DNA from: Nitrospirota bacterium
GTDB taxonomy: Bacteria; Nitrospinota_A; UBA7883
NCBI GenBank assembly: GCA_011052055.1
Contig: DRJW01000035.1
Location: 1-11,321 of the forward strand
Direction: 5' to 3'
DNA: 11,321 nt
Position 1 is the first letter of the stretch. Every line of letters starts with the position of its first letter. A model generated the notes under the pieces. The model ran no database searches, had not been told where the DNA came from, and was given only the letters and a program-made list of their open reading frames with translations. This document shows positions 7,409 to 11,321 of this stretch, one piece after another. The position numbers and the translations under genes are program-made.

Positions 7409-7436
7409 TTGAAATCGCGCCTGTGGCGATTATAAT
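7409..7436 (+). promoter_or_regulatory. Strong sigma-70-type promoter of the moxR-bat operon with internal dyad
   Basis: TTGAAA (7409-7414) and a perfect TATAAT (7431-7436) are separated by 16 bp. The expected start is near 7443, about 23 nt before the GTG start of the ATPase gene, leaving just enough leader for the GGAGG site. The spacer holds an inverted repeat, AATCGC (7413-7418) and GCGATT (7426-7431), touching both boxes. A protein bound there would block RNA polymerase, so repression is a reasonable guess. Confidence 0.7.
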
Positions 7437-7453
7437 TAGAGTTTACCAAATCT

Positions 7454-7458
7454 GGAGG
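7454..7458 (+). promoter_or_regulatory. Ribosome binding site fixing the GTG start of the MoxR gene
   Basis: GGAGG sits 7 nt before the GTG at 7466. This is the clearest Shine-Dalgarno site in the window and supports the GTG over the first in-frame ATG (7502, codon 13), which lacks such a site. Confidence 0.85.
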
Positions 7459-7465
7459 TTTAACG

Positions 7466-8452
7466 GTGAGCGTTGATATAAAAGCGGTTAATGAGCTTGT
7501 AATGGAAAAGTCCCGTTTCGTGGACGATTTGCAAACCGAGGTGGGCCGGGTCATAGTGGGGCAGGAGAGGATGATCGGCGGTATGCTGACCGCGCTGTTG
7601 TGCGATGGACACGCTCTTTTGGAAGGCGTTCCGGGGCTTGCGAAAACATTATCGGTCCATTCTATGGCCAGAGCCATTGATCTTGGGTTTAAGAGAATCC
7701 AGTTCACGCCCGACCTTCTGCCTGCTGATCTTACCGGTTCGGAGATATACAACGCCGGCGACGGCACTTTCACAACCAAAAAAGGCCCTCTGTTCACCAA
7801 TATTGTTCTGGCGGACGAAATCAACCGCGCCCCCGCCAAAGTGCAGAGCGCTTTGCTCGAATCGATGCAGGAAAGACAGATCACCATCGGCTCCCAGACT
7901 TTTAAACTGCCGGAGCCGTTTATCGTCCTGGCCACACAAAATCCGATCGAGCAGGAGGGAACTTATCCTCTGCCGGAGGCGCAGGTGGACAGGTTCATGC
8001 TGAAACTTAAAATCGATTATCCGTCAAAAGACGAAGAGATAAAGATAGTTCACCGCATGGCGGCAGGCTCTGCCCCGGATGTAAAACCGGTTGTGGCGCC
8101 GGTAAACCTTATCGAAGCCAGGAGCGTTGTAAACCAGATTTATATCGATGAAAAATTGATCGCTTACATAGTAAATATTGTGGACGCATCAAGGAAACCA
8201 GGAGATTACGGCCTCGACATTGGTAGTCTCATCGAATACGGAGCCTCCCCCAGGGCGTCGATTTATCTTACACGCGCCGCGCGGGCTCACGCCTTTTTAA
8301 ATCATCGAGGTTATGTGACCCCCGATGATATAAAGGCGGCTGGTATGGATGTCTTGCGCCACCGGATAATACCCACGTATGAAGCGGACGCTGAAAATGT
8401 AACGGCGGAGGATCTGATAACAAAAATATTTAATGCGATCGAAGTGCCGTGA
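7466..8452 (+). CDS. MoxR-family AAA+ ATPase
   Basis: This 328-residue cytoplasmic ATPase has the normal MoxR length. Walker A is GVPGLAKT (54-61), Walker B is VLADEIN (114-120), and sensor 1 falls in ATQNPIEQEGTYPLPEAQ (Asn159). The arginine-finger region is DRF (175-177), and sensor 2 is SPRAS (261-265) in the lid domain. MoxR ATPases are hexameric chaperone-like machines that remodel partner proteins with VWA domains, for example inserting cofactors or activating complexes. It is the first gene of a five-gene run with DUF58, BatD-like, BatA-like and BatB-like genes, the standard MoxR-Bat arrangement, so its clients are probably the VWA proteins encoded next to it. Its stop overlaps the next start by 4 bp (GTGA). 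It uses a GTG start with a GGAGG site. All catalytic residues are present. Confidence 0.95.
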   Translation: MSVDIKAVNELVMEKSRFVDDLQTEVGRVIVGQERMIGGMLTALLCDGHALLEGVPGLAKTLSVHSMARAIDLGFKRIQFTPDLLPADLTGSEIYNAGDGTFTTKKGPLFTNIVLADEINRAPAKVQSALLESMQERQITIGSQTFKLPEPFIVLATQNPIEQEGTYPLPEAQVDRFMLKLKIDYPSKDEEIKIVHRMAAGSAPDVKPVVAPVNLIEARSVVNQIYIDEKLIAYIVNIVDASRKPGDYGLDIGSLIEYGASPRASIYLTRAARAHAFLNHRGYVTPDDIKAAGMDVLRHRIIPTYEADAENVTAEDLITKIFNAIEVP

Positions 8453-9342
8453 CCTCTAAAGCAGTCTCCGATCTGCCCGCCAGAATCCGCGAAATAGAAA
8501 TCCGGGCCCGCAAAGTGGTCAACAATATATTAAGCGGTGAATACCACTCCATTTTTAAAGGGCATGGCATGGAGTTTTCCGAAGTTCGGCCCTATCAGCC
8601 AGGCGACGATATCCGATCTATGGACTGGAACGTGACCGCAAGGTACGGGGAGCCCTTCATAAAGGTTTTCCATGAAGAGCGTGAGCTTGTAATGACTCTT
8701 CTCGTGGATATGTCAGCTTCGGGAGATTTTGGCTCCGGGGAGAGGTTCAAGTCAGAAATTGCGGCGGAGCTTTGCGCCGTTCTCGCTTTTTCCGCGATAA
8801 AAAATAATGACAAAGTGGGCCTTATCGCTTTTACGGATAAAGTGGAGCTATATATCGCCCCTAAAAAAGGCAGAACGCATGTTCTGCGCCTGATCCGGGA
8901 GCTTCTCTATTTCCGGCCTGAAAGAAGCGGAACGAGCATCGTATCCGCCCTCGATTACCTGAACAAGGTGATAACCAAAAAATCAATTGTATTTCTTGTG
9001 TCAGACTTTATGAGCGGCAATTATCAAAGCGCTTTAAGAGCGACGGCTAAAAAGCATGATCTTATAGCGGTCAGGATGAGCGATCCTCGTGAGGAGAGCC
9101 TGCCCGAAACAGGCTTAATCGCCATGCGGGACGCGGAAACCGGGGCAAGTATCGTTATCGACACATCAGACAGGCGGTTGAGAGCTGAATTCAGCAAAGC
9201 CATCGAAGAGGAAAACCGGGATCGCGACAGAATGCTTGCTTCAGCAAGCGTCGATCAGGTGGTTATCAGCTCCGATAAATCGTACATTGAGCCGTTGATA
9301 AAATTTTTCAAATTACGGGAAAAAAGAAGAAGATTCGGATGA
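8449..9342 (+). CDS. DUF58 domain protein (VWA-like fold)
   Basis: This 297-residue protein has no signal peptide or membrane helix and starts with a GTG that overlaps the MoxR stop. It shows the DUF58 signature RPYQPGDDIRSMDWNVTAR at 47-65. A von Willebrand factor A-like fold follows, with a MIDAS-type DMSAS at 87-91 and VSDF at 184-187, so metal binding looks possible. DUF58 proteins almost always sit directly after MoxR, and the ATPase is thought to act on them; their biochemical role is not firmly known. Many DUF58 proteins carry two N-terminal membrane helices. This one belongs to the short soluble class common in Bat operons. It overlaps the next gene by 4 bp (ATGA), which indicates coupled translation. 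The basic C-terminus (REKRRRFG) could contact membrane or nucleic acid, which is speculation. Confidence 0.92.
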   Translation: MTSKAVSDLPARIREIEIRARKVVNNILSGEYHSIFKGHGMEFSEVRPYQPGDDIRSMDWNVTARYGEPFIKVFHEERELVMTLLVDMSASGDFGSGERFKSEIAAELCAVLAFSAIKNNDKVGLIAFTDKVELYIAPKKGRTHVLRLIRELLYFRPERSGTSIVSALDYLNKVITKKSIVFLVSDFMSGNYQSALRATAKKHDLIAVRMSDPREESLPETGLIAMRDAETGASIVIDTSDRRLRAEFSKAIEEENRDRDRMLASASVDQVVISSDKSYIEPLIKFFKLREKRRRFG

Positions 9343-10262
9343 TACGAGTCGCGACTTTATTTTTATACTTTCTGTTGGCGGCGGTGGATGGCGATCATCT
9401 GATTACCGTCAATCCTGCGACAAGCCCTATAGCAAGCCCGATAAAAGTTCGCCTTACGGTTAATCTAAAGCCGGATGAGAGCGCCGAGTTTCCAGAAATA
9501 TTAAATCTGCCGGAAGGCGTCACACTAAATTCAAGAACAGTTTACGATCCTGTAACAGCGGATAGCGGGGTGACAACCCAGACCGTCGAATATGAAATCG
9601 TGTCATACCAGATAGGCGCCGGTGAAATAACAGGAATAGATTACACGGTTACAGGTAAAGATGGAGCGCGTATTGATAGGGCATCCGGCCCGGCGATATT
9701 CAAAATCGTTTCAGTAAGAGGCGCCACTGAAAAAGCCCAAACGCTGAAGGATATAAAGGCTCCTGCGCCCCTTTCTATAAAGCTTTCCAGATACATTTTA
9801 CCGGCGCTCATTTTTCTCCTGATCCTGCTTCTATTGATTTATTTGTGGCGCCGATTCTCTTCACGCAAAAAGAAAATAATCAAAACCGATATTATATCCA
9901 GGGGTCCTCACGAAATAGCCTATGACCAGCTAAATAAGCTTAAAGAGGATGACCCTTACGGCAAAGGATTATATAAAGAGCATTACTTCAGGCTTTCAGA
10001 GATAATGCGCGGATATGTGGAGCGGCGGTACGAAGTCTTTGCTTTAGAGAGCACAACGTTAGAGCTTCGATCCAGGTTCGACAACCGTTTTGAGACACAA
10101 CTAAAACGCGAGCGCCTCTTCAGCCTTTTGGAGGCGTGCGATCTTGTAAAATTCGCCAACTTCAAATCGACGCCGGCCAACGCTAAAGATTCTCTTAAGA
10201 GGGCTTTTGAATGGATCGACATGACAAAAAAGGATGACGAATTTCCCAGGGAGAAGAACTGA
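9339..10262 (+). CDS. BatD/DUF4381-like membrane protein
   Basis: This 307-residue protein appears to have a short N-terminal signal or anchor (1-17), a periplasmic beta-rich segment of ~18-145 that looks Ig-like, one strong membrane helix at ~153-170 followed by RRFSSRKKK (positive-inside stop), and a cytoplasmic helical tail of ~185-300. The tail has YFRLSEIMRGYVERRYEVFALESTTLEL-type sequence (residues 216-243). That pattern is typical of DUF4381 and BatD C-terminal regions. Full BatD proteins are usually larger, with several Ig-like repeats, so this is a compact form. It sits between DUF58 and the VWA gene, overlapping both (ATGA at its start, TGATG at its end). It probably links the periplasmic side to the cytoplasmic MoxR/DUF58 partners as part of one complex. 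No catalytic motif was seen. Family assignment is by architecture and position and is less certain than for its neighbours. Confidence 0.75.
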   Translation: MIRVATLFLYFLLAAVDGDHLITVNPATSPIASPIKVRLTVNLKPDESAEFPEILNLPEGVTLNSRTVYDPVTADSGVTTQTVEYEIVSYQIGAGEITGIDYTVTGKDGARIDRASGPAIFKIVSVRGATEKAQTLKDIKAPAPLSIKLSRYILPALIFLLILLLLIYLWRRFSSRKKKIIKTDIISRGPHEIAYDQLNKLKEDDPYGKGLYKEHYFRLSEIMRGYVERRYEVFALESTTLELRSRFDNRFETQLKRERLFSLLEACDLVKFANFKSTPANAKDSLKRAFEWIDMTKKDDEFPREKN

Positions 10263-11248
10263 TGAGATTCGAGGATCCCTGGTTTTTACTGGCTCTTTTA
10301 ATACTGCCTTTCTGGCTTAATAATTATTTAAAATATCCTCCATGGTCGAAGATCAACGTCCGGTTCTCCAATACCGGTTTAATTACCAGGCTTAGAAGCT
10401 ATCGCTCGCCGTTTGCCGTCCACGCCTCTTTTATTTTAAGATTCTCGGCGGTTATGTTGTTGATCCTCGCCCTCAGCCGGCCACAGACCGGGTATCAGGA
10501 GACGGAAATAATCTCAAAAGGGATCGACATAATGCTGACCCTTGACCTTTCTTCCTCCATGAGCGCCACCGATCTTCGTCCCAACCGGCTCAACGCGGCG
10601 AAAAAAGTTCTTGGAGAATTTATCAGAGGAAGAACCAACGACAGGATAGGTCTGGTCGTGTTCGCCTCGCAAGGATATACCCAATGCCCTTTGACTCTCG
10701 ATTATCCTGTGCTTCTGAATTTTCTGGGTAACTCTAAAATAGGCTTGATTGAAGACGGCACGGCGATAGGCATGGCCATCGCCACAGCCGCCAACAGGTT
10801 TAGAGACTCTCCGGCAAAGTCTAAAATTGTGGTTCTGCTGACCGACGGCATGAACAACAGAGGCGCAATTGATCCGCTTACGGCGGCCAGAATGGCAAGA
10901 GCCGTCAACGTCAAGGTTTACACTATCGGCGTCGGCAGGGAGGGTACATTTTACCAAACCGTAACGGACCCTAATTTCGGAAAGCGGAAAGTCCTGGTGC
11001 AAACCATGATAGACGAGAAACTCCTCCGCAACATCGCGAACATAACCGGCGGCAGTTATTTCCGGGCGGAGGACGAGCAGGCGCTTCTTGACATTTATAA
11101 AAAAATCGACCGTTTGGAAAAGACAGATATTAAAACCCGATTGTATGCGCGCCATACGGATTTGTTCATGTGGCTACTCTATCTTGCCCTTGCCTTAATA
11201 ATTATGGAGCTTGCTTTACCAGTCACGAAGTGGAGAAGCATACCGTGA
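10262..11248 (+). CDS. batA: BatA-like VWA-domain membrane protein
   Basis: This 328-residue protein matches the BatA layout: membrane helices at ~7-20 and ~51-73, a VWA domain at ~85-280, and a C-terminal helix at ~300-318. The MIDAS metal site is intact: DLSSS (95-99), Thr167 in DGTAIG, and TDG at 194-196. The N-terminal FEDPWFLLALLILP is the usual BatA/BatB opening. An AGGGAG site lies 8 nt before the ATG, which shares one base with the preceding stop (TGATG). The VWA domain should face the cytoplasm or periplasm depending on topology; for Bat proteins it is usually drawn on the periplasmic side. Bat proteins were named for Bacteroides aerotolerance, and related operons affect stress tolerance and virulence in other bacteria, but the molecular function remains unclear. 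It ends in a 4-bp overlap with the next gene. Confidence 0.9.
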   Translation: MRFEDPWFLLALLILPFWLNNYLKYPPWSKINVRFSNTGLITRLRSYRSPFAVHASFILRFSAVMLLILALSRPQTGYQETEIISKGIDIMLTLDLSSSMSATDLRPNRLNAAKKVLGEFIRGRTNDRIGLVVFASQGYTQCPLTLDYPVLLNFLGNSKIGLIEDGTAIGMAIATAANRFRDSPAKSKIVVLLTDGMNNRGAIDPLTAARMARAVNVKVYTIGVGREGTFYQTVTDPNFGKRKVLVQTMIDEKLLRNIANITGGSYFRAEDEQALLDIYKKIDRLEKTDIKTRLYARHTDLFMWLLYLALALIIMELALPVTKWRSIP

Positions 11249-11321
11249 GGCTTCACGACCCTGTCTGGCTTTACGCCTTGATGGCTCTCCCCCTGCTGGG
11301 CGTCGTCTCGTGGTGGGGCGT
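11245..11321 (+). CDS. Probable BatB-like VWA protein, N-terminal fragment
   Basis: A GTG at 11245 overlaps the BatA stop (GTGA) and opens a frame that runs off the right edge after 25 full codons. The translation begins MRLHDPVWLYALMALPLLGV, the same start pattern as BatA (F/L-x-D-P-x-W-L-x-A-L-x-x-x-P) with one hydrophobic helix. GGAG lies 9 nt upstream. In Bat operons the gene after batA is normally batB, a second VWA protein, so that is the expected identity. The VWA domain itself lies beyond the window. Confidence 0.75.
   Translation, partial: MRLHDPVWLYALMALPLLGVVSWWG

Larger units (their letters stand above)
7116..7465. other. Divergent intergenic region between der and the moxR-bat operon
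   Basis: This 350-bp AT-rich stretch has stops in all frames and no credible gene. It separates two diverging transcription units, so it must hold promoters for both. Besides the candidate promoters and the GC-rich dyad listed separately, there is an extra TATAAT at 7394-7399 without a good -35 box, which could be a second start for the plus-strand operon. I found no T-tract following a stem that would suggest a terminator, and no tRNA. A small RNA cannot be excluded. Confidence 0.6.

Noticed and set aside
7393..7935. Minus-strand open frame of 180 codons opposite the start of the MoxR gene
   Set aside because: It is antisense to the Walker A and B coding region and has low-complexity Ser/Thr-rich translation. 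It also runs over the strong plus-strand promoter.
10514..11155. Minus-strand open frame of 213 codons opposite batA
   Set aside because: It lies wholly inside a VWA gene with intact motifs and has no recognisable domain. It is a shadow of GC-biased codons.
1..11321. CRISPR arrays, insertion sequences, toxin-antitoxin pairs, tRNA or rRNA genes
   Set aside because: I looked on both strands and saw no regular repeats, transposase motifs, terminal inverted repeats or RNA gene signatures.

Overview
This window looks like chromosomal DNA from a Gram-negative bacterium. The evidence is a WaaL/Wzy-type O-antigen ligase homologue, a PilZ domain protein and a Bat operon. Base composition is moderate and codon use is similar across the genes. 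GTG starts occur alongside ATG, and there are no insertion sequences, tRNAs, rRNAs or CRISPR repeats. The style of Der and of the MoxR/Bat proteins would fit a deltaproteobacterial-like or related lineage, but no marker here settles the phylum.

Two gene blocks diverge from a 350-bp AT-rich intergenic region (7116-7465). The minus-strand block, read from right to left, is: der (ribosome-assembly GTPase), a membrane sensor histidine kinase with a periplasmic Cache-like domain, a single-domain PilZ protein with intact c-di-GMP motifs, a family-4-type glycosyltransferase, and an O-antigen ligase/polymerase-like membrane protein with an extra C-terminal beta-rich domain. Gaps widen along this block (55, 62, 102 and 152 bp). 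It may therefore be one or several transcripts, with the two polysaccharide genes possibly expressed on their own.

The plus-strand block is a tight operon: MoxR AAA+ ATPase, DUF58 protein, BatD/DUF4381-like membrane protein, BatA-like VWA protein, and the first 25 codons of a BatB-like protein cut by the window edge. All four junctions overlap by 1 to 4 bases. The operon has a near-consensus sigma-70-type promoter (TTGAAA-16-TATAAT) with an inverted repeat lying between the two boxes, and a clear GGAGG ribosome binding site before a GTG start. MoxR ATPases are thought to remodel or chaperone partner VWA proteins. This block would form an inner-membrane complex with VWA domains on MIDAS motifs.

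At the left edge, a plus-strand reading frame enters from outside the window and would end inside the 3' end of the ligase gene. It has a coding-like base pattern, so a convergent neighbour is plausible but unproven. I see no clearly new system. The points most worth a second look are the C-terminal domain on the ligase, the kinase-PilZ-glycosyltransferase-ligase neighbourhood, the dyads in the divergent promoter region, and the overlapping convergent frame at the left edge.
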